Source of the DNA: JBEKHT01 sp049516595
GTDB taxonomy: Bacteria > Chloroflexota > Anaerolineae > Anaerolineales > RBG-16-64-43
Direction: 5' to 3'
NCBI GenBank assembly: GCA_049516595.1
Contig: JBEKSY010000007.1
Location: 62,001 to 126,000 of the forward strand
DNA length: 64,000 nucleotides
Positions within the stretch are counted from its first letter, which is position 1, and every line of letters starts with the position of its first letter. The position numbers and the translations under genes were made by a program. Shown here one piece after another: positions 53,921 through 61,690 of this stretch. The notes under the pieces are model-generated. The model ran no database searches and was not told where the DNA came from. It worked only from the letters and a program-made list of their open reading frames with translations.

Positions 53921-55522
53921 TCAGAAGTCACGCCACTTCCACGCCCCGCCAACCATGGTACCCACAGGCCGGGTTGCGGGAATCTGCATCGCCTCCAGCG
54001 AGAATAGGTCCCGGTCCAGGACCACGAGATCGGCCAGTTTCCCCGGGGCGAGGCTCCCCAGGTCCTTCTCCAGACCCGCCGCGTAGGCCGGTCCCTCGAC
54101 GTAACCGATCAGGGCTTCAACCAGGGAAAGGCGCTCGTGGGGATACCAGCCCAGCGGCCCGGGAGCGCCGTCCGACCGGCGGCGGGTGACGGCCGCGTGG
54201 AGTCCGAGGAACGGATCGGGGCTCTCCACCGGGGCGTCCGATCCAAACGCCAGCACGGCCCCAAACTCGCGCTGGGTCCGGACGGCGTAGGCGCCCGAGC
54301 AGCGGGTTCCCCAATGACGCTCTGCGGTGCGCATATCGGAGGTGGCGTGAATCGGTTGCATGGAAGCCACCAGGCCCAGTTGAGCGGGACGAGGCAGGTC
54401 CTGGGGGCTTAGAAGCTGCAGGTGTTCCATGCGGTGCCGCCGCAAAGAGGCCGGGATTCCGACTCTTGCCTCCTCTGCCCGCAAGCTTTCATACATATCC
54501 AGGACTTCGCGGTTGGCGCGGTCGCCGATCGCATGCACGGCCAGGCTCAGTCCATGCTCCGTCGCCCGCAGTCCCTTCTCGAGGAGCTCCGCCTTGTCCG
54601 TCACCACCAGACCCAGGTTCCCCAGGCTCCCCTCATAAGGCTCGAGCATGGCGGCCGTCTGCGGCCCCAGGGCCCCGTCGGCGAACATCTTGAGGTTGCC
54701 GATGCGCAACCAGGAGTCGCCGAATCCCGAATGCCATCCCATCCCCAGCGCGGATTCCAGAAGATCAATCGGCAGGTTCTTCACCACACGCACTTTGAGG
54801 TGGCCCTCCCCATGCAGGATCTGCAGCGCCTCGAGGCAGGACAGGCCATCGAAGTCGTGCACGCCGGTCAGGCCCTGCCGGAGCAGCAGTTCCTGGGCCC
54901 GCTGCAGGTGTTCGGCTAGAGAACCCGCGCCGACCTTCGGCAGCGCGGATTCGACTCGCTGCATGGCTTTCTCGAAGAGAAGGCCGCTCAGTTCCCCTCG
55001 CTCGTCGCGTCCAATCCGCCCTCCTTGCGGGTCGGGCGTCGCGGGGCGAATGCCAGCGCGTTCCAGCGCAAGGTGATTGGCCCAGGCCGCATGGCCGGAC
55101 TTCGCAGTCAGATAGACCGGATGGAGCGGTGCGGCCTGGTCCAGCTCGGCCGCAGTGCCGAACCTTCCCTCCCAATCATTCTGGTTCCATCCGTGACCCG
55201 TGATCCAGGCGCCTGGCGGGGTCTCCCGGGCTCGAGCTGCGACTCGCCTCAAGCACTCCTCCAGCGTGGGGGCCTGCGCCTCGACCCCGGCCCAGGAACG
55301 GGCCAGCCATTCCAGGTGAAGATGCGCGTCCACCAGGCCGGGGATCACGGTCCGCCCTCCCAGGTCAATCCTTTCTGTCGCGGGGCCGGCCAGGTCGGCT
55401 ACTTCGCCGTCGGCCCCCATCGCCAGAACGCGCTCGCCCAGGGTCGCCAGGGCGGAAACGAGTGGCTGGCGGGGGTCAAGAGTATGAATCTTGCCGTGGA
55501 GCAAGAGGATCGAGGCCTGCAT
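53921..55522 (-). CDS. YtcJ-like metal-dependent amidohydrolase
   Basis: About 533 residues. N- and C-terminal beta-sandwich parts flank a TIM barrel. The metal site begins with GLVDAHLHLEWL (HxH); further ligands are likely in RRHRMEHLQ and the FGSDAPVESPDPF aspartate, with GHGWNQNDW and the FADGALGPQTAAM loop. It hydrolyses a C-N bond of an unknown amide. ATG 55522 gives the family N terminus; a TTG right at the parB stop would add 17 residues. It is the last gene of the kinase-parA-parB operon. Confidence 0.88.
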   Translation of the reverse strand: MQASILLLHGKIHTLDPRQPLVSALATLGERVLAMGADGEVADLAGPATERIDLGGRTVIPGLVDAHLHLEWLARSWAGVEAQAPTLEECLRRVAARARETPPGAWITGHGWNQNDWEGRFGTAAELDQAAPLHPVYLTAKSGHAAWANHLALERAGIRPATPDPQGGRIGRDERGELSGLLFEKAMQRVESALPKVGAGSLAEHLQRAQELLLRQGLTGVHDFDGLSCLEALQILHGEGHLKVRVVKNLPIDLLESALGMGWHSGFGDSWLRIGNLKMFADGALGPQTAAMLEPYEGSLGNLGLVVTDKAELLEKGLRATEHGLSLAVHAIGDRANREVLDMYESLRAEEARVGIPASLRRHRMEHLQLLSPQDLPRPAQLGLVASMQPIHATSDMRTAERHWGTRCSGAYAVRTQREFGAVLAFGSDAPVESPDPFLGLHAAVTRRRSDGAPGPLGWYPHERLSLVEALIGYVEGPAYAAGLEKDLGSLAPGKLADLVVLDRDLFSLEAMQIPATRPVGTMVGGAWKWRDF

Positions 55523-55573
55523 GGCTGACCGTTCAGGAGGAATTGCCGGGGAGTTGGAAGTTCTGGGGGCCAA

Positions 55574-56425
55574 TTACTCTTTGCCGAGGAGGCGGCGGGT
55601 CAGCCCGTCCAATTCCTCATCGGAGTAGTAGTGCAGGACCAGGGTCCCTCCCTTCTTGCTGTGCCGGAGGGTGACTCTCGTCCCCAGCGTCTCCTGCAGG
55701 CGCTTCACCAGAGCCCGCAGGTCCGGGGCCAGCCGCTTGGGAGCCGGTCGAACGGGTCGCAGGCCGAGCAGCTTGCGGGCCAGCTCTTCAGTCTGGCGAA
55801 CATTTAGCCCCTTGCGGATCACGCTGTCGGCCGCGGCGGCCTGCGCGTGAGCGGAGGCCAGGGAGAGCAGCGCCCGGGCGTGGCCTTCGCTGAGCAGCCC
55901 GTCGCTCAGCGCCTGGCGCACCGAAGCTGGAAGCTTGAGCAGTCGCAGCGTGTTGGTCACCGAGACACGACTTTTGCTCACCCGTGAGGCAATCTCCTCA
56001 TGGGAAAGACCGAACTCCTCGCTCAGCTGCCGAAAGGCCTCCGCCATTTCCAGCGGGGCCAAGTCCTCCCGTTGGGCGTTCTCGATCAGGGCCAGCTCCA
56101 GGTGCTCTCGGTCCGACACCTCGCGGACGACCACCGGGACAGTGACCAGCCCGGCTCGGCGGGCGGCCTCCAGGCGCCGCTCGCCGGCCACCAGGGTGTA
56201 CTCCCCAGGGAGCGGGCCGGGCGAGACGACGAGCGGCTGCAACACGCCATGCAGCCGGACGGAGGCGGTCAGTTCCTCCAGCTCCGCGGGTTTCATCGCC
56301 GTGCGTGGCTGGCGAGGATTGCGATGCACATTCGATGGGCGGACCTGGAGAATCCCCTCCCTGGCCTGCTCTGCGGGCAGCAAGGCCTCCAAACCCCGGC
56401 CCAGGCCAAGTTTCTTGGGCGGCAC
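55574..56425 (-). CDS. parB: Chromosome partitioning protein ParB
   Basis: About 283 residues. The start region PKKLGLGRGLEALLP is the ParA-stimulating N terminus. The CTPase/ParB motifs QPRTAMK...VLQPLVV, GEYTLVAGERRLEAARRAGL and ENAQREDLAPLEMAEAF are present, then the KorB-type helix-turn-helix (LSHEEIASRVSKSRVSVTNTLRLL) and a dimerisation tail. It loads at parS and spreads. GTG 56425 lies 4 bp after the parA stop; a longer frame upstream lacks family sequence. I saw no clear parS palindrome near the operon. Confidence 0.94.
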   Translation of the reverse strand: MPPKKLGLGRGLEALLPAEQAREGILQVRPSNVHRNPRQPRTAMKPAELEELTASVRLHGVLQPLVVSPGPLPGEYTLVAGERRLEAARRAGLVTVPVVVREVSDREHLELALIENAQREDLAPLEMAEAFRQLSEEFGLSHEEIASRVSKSRVSVTNTLRLLKLPASVRQALSDGLLSEGHARALLSLASAHAQAAAADSVIRKGLNVRQTEELARKLLGLRPVRPAPKRLAPDLRALVKRLQETLGTRVTLRHSKKGGTLVLHYYSDEELDGLTRRLLGKE

Positions 56426-56429
56426 TCTC

Positions 56430-57251
56430 TCAAGTCCTCTCCACAACGACGGACGGGGTGTCGGCCGTTGCCGCGGGCACAGGCAGGCCATCCCCGCGCA
56501 GCACCTCCTCGGCCAGCCAGCGATAAGCCACCCCGCCGGAGGAGGAAGGGGCATAGGCGGAGATAGGCAGCCCGTGAGAGGGCGCTTCCGCCAGGCGCAC
56601 GCTGCGAGGGATAATGGTCTCGAACACGCGGTCGGGGAAGTACTTGCGCACCTCAGCCACGACCTGGTTGGCGAGGTTCGACCGACCGTCGAACATGGTC
56701 ATCACAACTCCCCGCACAACGAGTTCCGGATGGTAGGCGCTCCGCACGCGGGCAATGGTCTGGGTCAGCTGGCTCAGCCCCTCCAGGGCCAGATACTCGC
56801 ATTGAACCGGGATGATCACTCCGGAGCTTGCGGCGACCAGGCAGTTCAAGGTCAGCAGGCCAAAGGAGGGAGGCGAGTCCACCAGAACGTAATCGAAGGA
56901 GGGTGCAAGTTCCGCCAGGGCCTCCTTGAGCCGGGACTCGCGCCCGATTTCCGCCACCAGCTCGACCTCCGCCCCCACCAGCTCGGGGGAGGAAGGCAAG
57001 AGGGTGAGCTTAAGCTTTTCGTTCTGGAGCATGGCTGCCGCCGGAGGAATCTGGCCGATGAGGACCTCGTACGACCCCCGTTCCACCTGGCGCTTGTCCA
57101 CCCCCAAGCAGGAAGTCGCATTGGCCTGAGGATCCAGGTCTACGATCAGGACTTTTTGGCCACGCAGGGCGAAGCAGGCCGCCAGGTTGATGGCCGTGGT
57201 GGTCTTTCCCACACCGCCTTTTTGGTTGACAAAGGCATAGATGCGTGTCAT
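56430..57251 (-). CDS. parA: Chromosome partitioning ATPase ParA/Soj
   Basis: 273 residues. The deviant Walker A motif KGGVGKTT (residues 11-18) carries the signature lysine; A-prime is VLIVDLDPQAN, followed by DYVLVDSPPSFG. It forms the ATP-bound DNA-binding dimer that moves ParB-parS. Its ATG overlaps the stop of the PfkB kinase by 4 bp (ATGA), so the three genes are translationally coupled. Confidence 0.95.
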   Translation of the reverse strand: MTRIYAFVNQKGGVGKTTTAINLAACFALRGQKVLIVDLDPQANATSCLGVDKRQVERGSYEVLIGQIPPAAAMLQNEKLKLTLLPSSPELVGAEVELVAEIGRESRLKEALAELAPSFDYVLVDSPPSFGLLTLNCLVAASSGVIIPVQCEYLALEGLSQLTQTIARVRSAYHPELVVRGVVMTMFDGRSNLANQVVAEVRKYFPDRVFETIIPRSVRLAEAPSHGLPISAYAPSSSGGVAYRWLAEEVLRGDGLPVPAATADTPSVVVERT

Positions 57252-58102
57252 CGGGCCCCCACCACCATCTTGCCAGCGGCCACCTCCTGGGGAGTCGGCA
57301 CCCCCCGCAAGCCAGGGCGCCGCACCGAAGCGGCGGCGACCTGGTTGGCCAGGCGGCCCGCTTCCCAGGGATCGCCTGTTTCCAGGAGGCGGATGAAGAA
57401 GGCCGCAGCAAAAACGTCACCGGCCCCGGTGGAATCGACCTCCTCCACAGAGGGAGCCGCCAGGTGACGAAGGTGTCCGTTCCAGTACACGCGGCATCCC
57501 GCCCTCCCCTCGGTGACCGCGGTAATCGGGCAAAGCTCAACCAGATGCGCGATCCATCCTTCGTCTCCGTCCAGGTCCTCGAGCGCGAAGACCTGAGCGG
57601 AGGCCTTGCGCGCGGCGGTCTCGGCCTGCGGGGTCACCTGCGGCGAGACCTGGCCGGCCGCGTCCCAGGTCCTCATCCAGCCCTGGGACGTGACCCCGCG
57701 AAAAGAATCGGGAAACAGATCGAGCAGACTCGCATCCATCTCCCCCGCGACGGGCGCGAGGTGGACCAGGCGGGGCCGTCGCCAGGTCGTGGGGATCGCC
57801 GCTTCCGGGAGGCGGGCCGCCACCGATTCCACCCGTTGCCGGCGGACTCCGTCTTTGTAAAGGTTCTCAAACACGGTGGTGCGCTCCGAGGCGACCCGCA
57901 CAGTCTGGATTTCCCGCAGTTCCGCCAGCTCCTCGTCGGAGGAACAGGCCGTCACCGCCGCGGTGCGAAACCCAAAGGCCGCCGCCGTGAGGCCGGAGTA
58001 GGCAACCGTGCCTCCCAGACGCATGCCCTCCGCCCCGCGATCCCGGGTCAGGTGGCCGATGACCAGATAGTCAATCGGGGCAACAAGCCCAAGGTCCTGC
58101 AC
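57248..58102 (-). CDS. PfkB/ribokinase-family carbohydrate kinase
   Basis: 284 residues, a little short for the family. It begins with a strand and LGGTVAYSGL near residue 30 and has the signature 2 motif VDSTGAGDVFAAAF near 235-248, containing the catalytic Asp. The middle lid region is reduced. GTG 58102 lies 6 nt after a TATAAT box, so the mRNA appears leaderless. It leads an operon with parA and parB, an unusual partner; the substrate (sugar or nucleoside) is unknown. Confidence 0.85.
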   Translation of the reverse strand: MQDLGLVAPIDYLVIGHLTRDRGAEGMRLGGTVAYSGLTAAAFGFRTAAVTACSSDEELAELREIQTVRVASERTTVFENLYKDGVRRQRVESVAARLPEAAIPTTWRRPRLVHLAPVAGEMDASLLDLFPDSFRGVTSQGWMRTWDAAGQVSPQVTPQAETAARKASAQVFALEDLDGDEGWIAHLVELCPITAVTEGRAGCRVYWNGHLRHLAAPSVEEVDSTGAGDVFAAAFFIRLLETGDPWEAGRLANQVAAASVRRPGLRGVPTPQEVAAGKMVVGAR

Positions 58103-58108
58103 GCGAAG

Positions 58109-58114
58109 ATTATA
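58109..58114 (-). promoter_or_regulatory. -10 box of the kinase-parAB operon, leaderless
   Basis: TATAAT on the minus strand with 6 nt to GTG 58102; predicted +1 is the G of the start codon. Confidence 0.6.
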
Positions 58115-58139
58115 CTCGAGCCCCTCAAGCCGCAGTCGG

Positions 58140-58145
58140 TATAAT
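58140..58145 (+). promoter_or_regulatory. -10 box of mutM
   Basis: TATAAT on the + strand, 14 nt before ATG 58160 (leader about 8 nt). The divergent kinase -10 is only 25 bp away, so the two -35 regions overlap. Confidence 0.6.
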
Positions 58146-58159
58146 CAAGATGAATCCGA

Positions 58160-59020
58160 ATGCCGGAACTCCCTGAAGTCGAAACCATTGCTCGCTCACT
58201 TCGTGAGCCCCGCCAGGATCAGCCCGGGATCCTGGGACGGACGATTCAATCGGTGACCCTGCGCTGGCCGCGTCACGTCGCCGCACCCTCGCCCCAGGCC
58301 TTTGCCCAGGAGCTGCGCGGCCTGCGGATCGAGGCCATTGGCCGACGCGGCAAGTTTCTCGTCCTGCAGCTGGAGGGGCTGTGGCTCCTGCTTCACCTGC
58401 GCATGAGCGGCGACCTGCGTGTCGTCGCCGCGGAAGCCCCCCTGGCAAAACATGACCTCACCGTCTTTCACCTTTCGGGAGGCGTGGATCTGCGCTTTCA
58501 CGATACCCGCCGGTTCGGCCGGGTCTGGCTGGTGAAGGATCCGCATGAAATCCTGGCCGGGCTGGGTCCCGAGCCGCTGGAGGAGGCTTTCACCGCAGAG
58601 GCATTGGGCCGGCGGCTGCGCGAACGTCACCGCCTTCTCAAGCCTTTGCTGCTCGATCAGACCTTTCTGGCCGGCCTGGGGAACATCTACACGGATGAAG
58701 CCTTGCATCGGGCGGGACTGCATCCTTTGCGCCTGAGCCACACGCTCCGCCCCGAGGAGTGCCGTCGCCTCTGGCGCGGGATCCGGGCGGTCCTGCGCGC
58801 CGGGCTGCGCCACAACGGGGCGAGCATCGATTGGGTCTATCGCGGCGGCGATTTCCAGAACCACTTCCGGGTCTATGGGCGCGCCGGGCAACCCTGCCGG
58901 GCCTGTGGCACTTCCATCCGGCGGATCCAGGTGGGCCAGCGCTCCACTCACTATTGCCCGCGCTGCCAGCCCTGGCGGGGCCGGCTCTCATCTTCGGGAC
59001 GGCACGTCCTCCGCCCGTGA
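58160..59020 (+). CDS. mutM: Formamidopyrimidine-DNA glycosylase (Fpg)
   Basis: 286 residues. The start MPELPEVE gives the catalytic P2 and E3 after Met removal. The lysine of GRRGKFL (about residue 60), the H2TH region (DQTFLAGLGNIYTDEALHRAGLHP) and the C-terminal zinc finger (CRAC...CPRC) are all visible. It excises 8-oxoguanine and opened purines. An in-frame-looking ATG at 58150 is in another frame. A short Ser/Arg tail follows the finger. Confidence 0.95.
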   Translation: MPELPEVETIARSLREPRQDQPGILGRTIQSVTLRWPRHVAAPSPQAFAQELRGLRIEAIGRRGKFLVLQLEGLWLLLHLRMSGDLRVVAAEAPLAKHDLTVFHLSGGVDLRFHDTRRFGRVWLVKDPHEILAGLGPEPLEEAFTAEALGRRLRERHRLLKPLLLDQTFLAGLGNIYTDEALHRAGLHPLRLSHTLRPEECRRLWRGIRAVLRAGLRHNGASIDWVYRGGDFQNHFRVYGRAGQPCRACGTSIRRIQVGQRSTHYCPRCQPWRGRLSSSGRHVLRP

Positions 59021-59114
59021 CTCAAAGGTGAACATTCGGTGACAAGCCGCAGGCTTGGTATTGAAATCCTCGGCCGGGGGTGGTAAGAATGAGGCAGGGC
59101 TAGGTAGGCATCCC

Positions 59115-59714
59115 ATGCTCAAATCACAGCGCGCACGCACGCGAGGGCAGTCTCTCGTCGAGACGGCGTTTCTGCTCCCCATCCTGCTGATCCTGCTCTC
59201 GGGCCTGATCGAGTTCGGCTTCATGCTCAACCAGTACATGACCGTGCTGGATGCGGAACGCAACGCGGCTCGTTTCGCGGCGGATGGTTCCTACGACCAC
59301 ACCGATGCGGATACGAACTGCACCACGACCCGCGACTTCTATCGCCAGACGGCCTGCCTGGTCCTTCAGGAGCTCAACCAGGAGCAGCCGAACATCACCC
59401 TGAATACAACGACGGACGATATTGTGATTTCGGCGTTTGCCGTCACCTCCGGGGGCACGGTCTCAGCTCGCTTTCCTTCCGGCAACGGATGGTCCTACTA
59501 CGGCAACGACAACTCCACCATCAGCGACGCCACCCTGGCCAGCAAGCTGGATGTCGCGGCCCACAATGACGGCTACGTGCTGGTTGAGGTCTTCTATACC
59601 TACCACCAGATCTTGAGGCTTCCATGGATCACCCCCTTTGTCCCCGACCCGGTGCTTCTGCACATCTACACGGTCATGCCCCTCGCCTCGGTCCAGCCGA
59701 CCCCGACCCCCTGA
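59115..59714 (+). CDS. TadE-like pseudopilin protein
   Basis: 199 residues. The typical TadE start is RGQSLVETAFLLPILLILLSGLIEFG (Gly-Gln before the hydrophobic helix, conserved Glu inside), then an Asn/Thr/Tyr-rich outer domain. ATG 59115 gives a short basic leader. Stop TGA and the next ATG overlap (TGATG), so it is coupled with the TadG-like gene. Such proteins take part in Tad/Flp-type surface structures, but no tadA/B/C or flp gene is in the window. Confidence 0.85.
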   Translation: MLKSQRARTRGQSLVETAFLLPILLILLSGLIEFGFMLNQYMTVLDAERNAARFAADGSYDHTDADTNCTTTRDFYRQTACLVLQELNQEQPNITLNTTTDDIVISAFAVTSGGTVSARFPSGNGWSYYGNDNSTISDATLASKLDVAAHNDGYVLVEVFYTYHQILRLPWITPFVPDPVLLHIYTVMPLASVQPTPTP

Positions 59715-61198
59715 TGGCCGGACCCGGAAAGGCGTCCCGTTCTGGTCAGAGGGGTCAGGCGCTGGTCCTGATCGCCGTGGCCTTCATCGGCCTTCTGGCG
59801 ATTGTCGGTCTGGCGGTGGATGGCGGTCAGCTCTTTATCGGGGTGGACAATCTGCGGCGCGCCACGGATTCGGCCGCCCTCGATGCCGCCAACCAGATCC
59901 GCAACACCCCGGGCGTTACGCCCGCGGAACTTCAGCACTCCGCGGCGCAGGCGATCAGCCTCAACGGGATCACCCCGACCGGCGTCACCGTCGAGACCTG
60001 CGCGACCAACCCGGGTGACCCCGACCTGTGCAAGTTGTTCACGGGGACGACGATCCTGCGCCAGCTGGTGCGGATCACGGCCCAGTCCACGGTGCAGATG
60101 TCCTTCCTGACCATCATCGGCATCCCCAGCATCACCGTCTCGGCGAACTCCATCGCGGAGGCGGCCTCCCTGGACGTGGTTCTGGCCATCGATATTTCCG
60201 AGTCCATGACCTACGACTCTCCCCCCGGCGACCCTAATCGCGACCCGAGCATTTGCAACCCGGCGAACACGTGCCAGCCGTTTAAGAAGGTAAAGGCGGC
60301 CGCGAAGAGTTTCGCCGATTCAATCCTGTGGAGCGGAGCCCCGGCCGACAATTCCGATCGTGTGGCCGTGGTCTACTTCTCACACGGATGGACGGAGAGC
60401 AGCGGATTCAAGGGTACCGATGTGCTCGCCCCGGGCTGGACCAATGATCGATCCGTCGCTGATACAAACATCAGCAACATGGGCGTATATCAGCCGGACG
60501 TCTGCCCCACGACCGAGGGCCCATGCCGCAACTACGATGCGGGGGGCACGTATCTCGGCTTCGAGTGCCCCCTGTTCCGCTCGACCGGCGATGTTTCCTC
60601 TTGCACGACGACCAACACCGGAGGCGCTCTGCGCCTGGCGGGCAACATGTTCGCCCTGACACCCCGCAAGGACGCCGTGTGGGTCGTCGTCCTGCTCACC
60701 GATGGGTCAGCCGACGCCTCCGACATGCACAACCCGTTCTTTCCCTACGGGTATTGTCCCGGCACCCCGGGGCAGCCAGACTGGATGCCGCCCTTCTGCC
60801 GCGACAATGACGTGACCACCCGCCACTCGAGCGCCAACGCGCACTACGATGCGGAAGACTACGCCCAGGATATGGCGGATTACGTGGCCTGCGCTCCGGT
60901 CAACCCCGCCCCAAGCTGCAGCCAGCCGGGACAGGGAGCCACCATTTTCACCATCGGCCTGGGGAACCAGGTCCTCACTCCCACCGACTCGCATGGACTC
61001 CCTTTTGGCGGGTCCATCCTTCGCTATGTCGCCGATGTGGGATACGAGGGGGTCCCCAACGACCCCAACGATCCGTGTGTGGGCGTGAGCAACTTCACCT
61101 TGAACTGCGGGAACTACTTCTACGCGCCCACCGGTTCCCAGCTCCAAGCCATTTTCAACGTGATCGCCGGACGGATCTTCACCCGCCTGACCCACTGA
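59714..61198 (+). CDS. TadG-like protein with von Willebrand A domain
   Basis: 494 residues. N-terminal TadG motif RGQALVLIAVAFIGLLAIVGLAVDGGQLF (membrane helix), then NLRRATDSAALDAA. The VWA domain begins near residue 155 with VVLAIDISESM, the DxSxS MIDAS metal site, and contains many Cys residues. The outer domain could bind protein or surface ligands through a metal ion. Coupled with the preceding TadE. Confidence 0.87.
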   Translation: MAGPGKASRSGQRGQALVLIAVAFIGLLAIVGLAVDGGQLFIGVDNLRRATDSAALDAANQIRNTPGVTPAELQHSAAQAISLNGITPTGVTVETCATNPGDPDLCKLFTGTTILRQLVRITAQSTVQMSFLTIIGIPSITVSANSIAEAASLDVVLAIDISESMTYDSPPGDPNRDPSICNPANTCQPFKKVKAAAKSFADSILWSGAPADNSDRVAVVYFSHGWTESSGFKGTDVLAPGWTNDRSVADTNISNMGVYQPDVCPTTEGPCRNYDAGGTYLGFECPLFRSTGDVSSCTTTNTGGALRLAGNMFALTPRKDAVWVVVLLTDGSADASDMHNPFFPYGYCPGTPGQPDWMPPFCRDNDVTTRHSSANAHYDAEDYAQDMADYVACAPVNPAPSCSQPGQGATIFTIGLGNQVLTPTDSHGLPFGGSILRYVADVGYEGVPNDPNDPCVGVSNFTLNCGNYFYAPTGSQLQAIFNVIAGRIFTRLTH

Positions 61199-61690
61199 GC
61201 GCCGGGTACCCCGTTTCGCCCGGCTACCCAGGGCCAGGAGAAATCGGGCCCGAGGAAAACGACCGCTCAGGGGGGTCGGCGACCTGCGCCTGACCCTCTC
61301 CACCTGCAATCCCTTGTGGCGCAATGCTCTTCAACCCAGTGGCAAAGTTGTTTCGGGGGGTGGGGGTGGAGCCCGGGCAGGGACTGGCGGTGGGGATGCA
61401 TTGGCGGGGCAGGTCAGCCGGTTTGATTCCGCCGCTCTCCCTCCCGCCTGTGGCCCCGTGGGGCCACGGGACCCAAGATTTGGCCAGTTCCTTCGGGTCG
61501 ATTCGTCTGAGCCGAAATAGGCTTATGGTTTGCGTTCGACTCCGATCCTCTGCAAGAAATGGCGGCAAATCCCAGAAAGACCTTGGTTCCCCAAAAGTGA
61601 ATGGACAGTGAAAACCGGGTTACAGTGTCGCTTCGGTTGCTTGGGCACTTGTGTCTTCTGCCATTACACTGTAGGTCAGTGGGGTAGGGG
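61199..61690. other. Intergenic stretch with inverted repeat
   Basis: No supported gene. TACAGTGT (61621-61628) and ACACTGTA (61666-61673) form an 8-bp inverted repeat, 37 nt apart, ending 17 nt before ATG 61691. TTGGGC-N18-TACACT (61641-61670) is a possible promoter inside it. Confidence 0.45.

Noticed and set aside
55574..58102. Search for a parS site beside parAB
   Set aside because: Only partial GTTCCAC-like half sites were seen, none palindromic.
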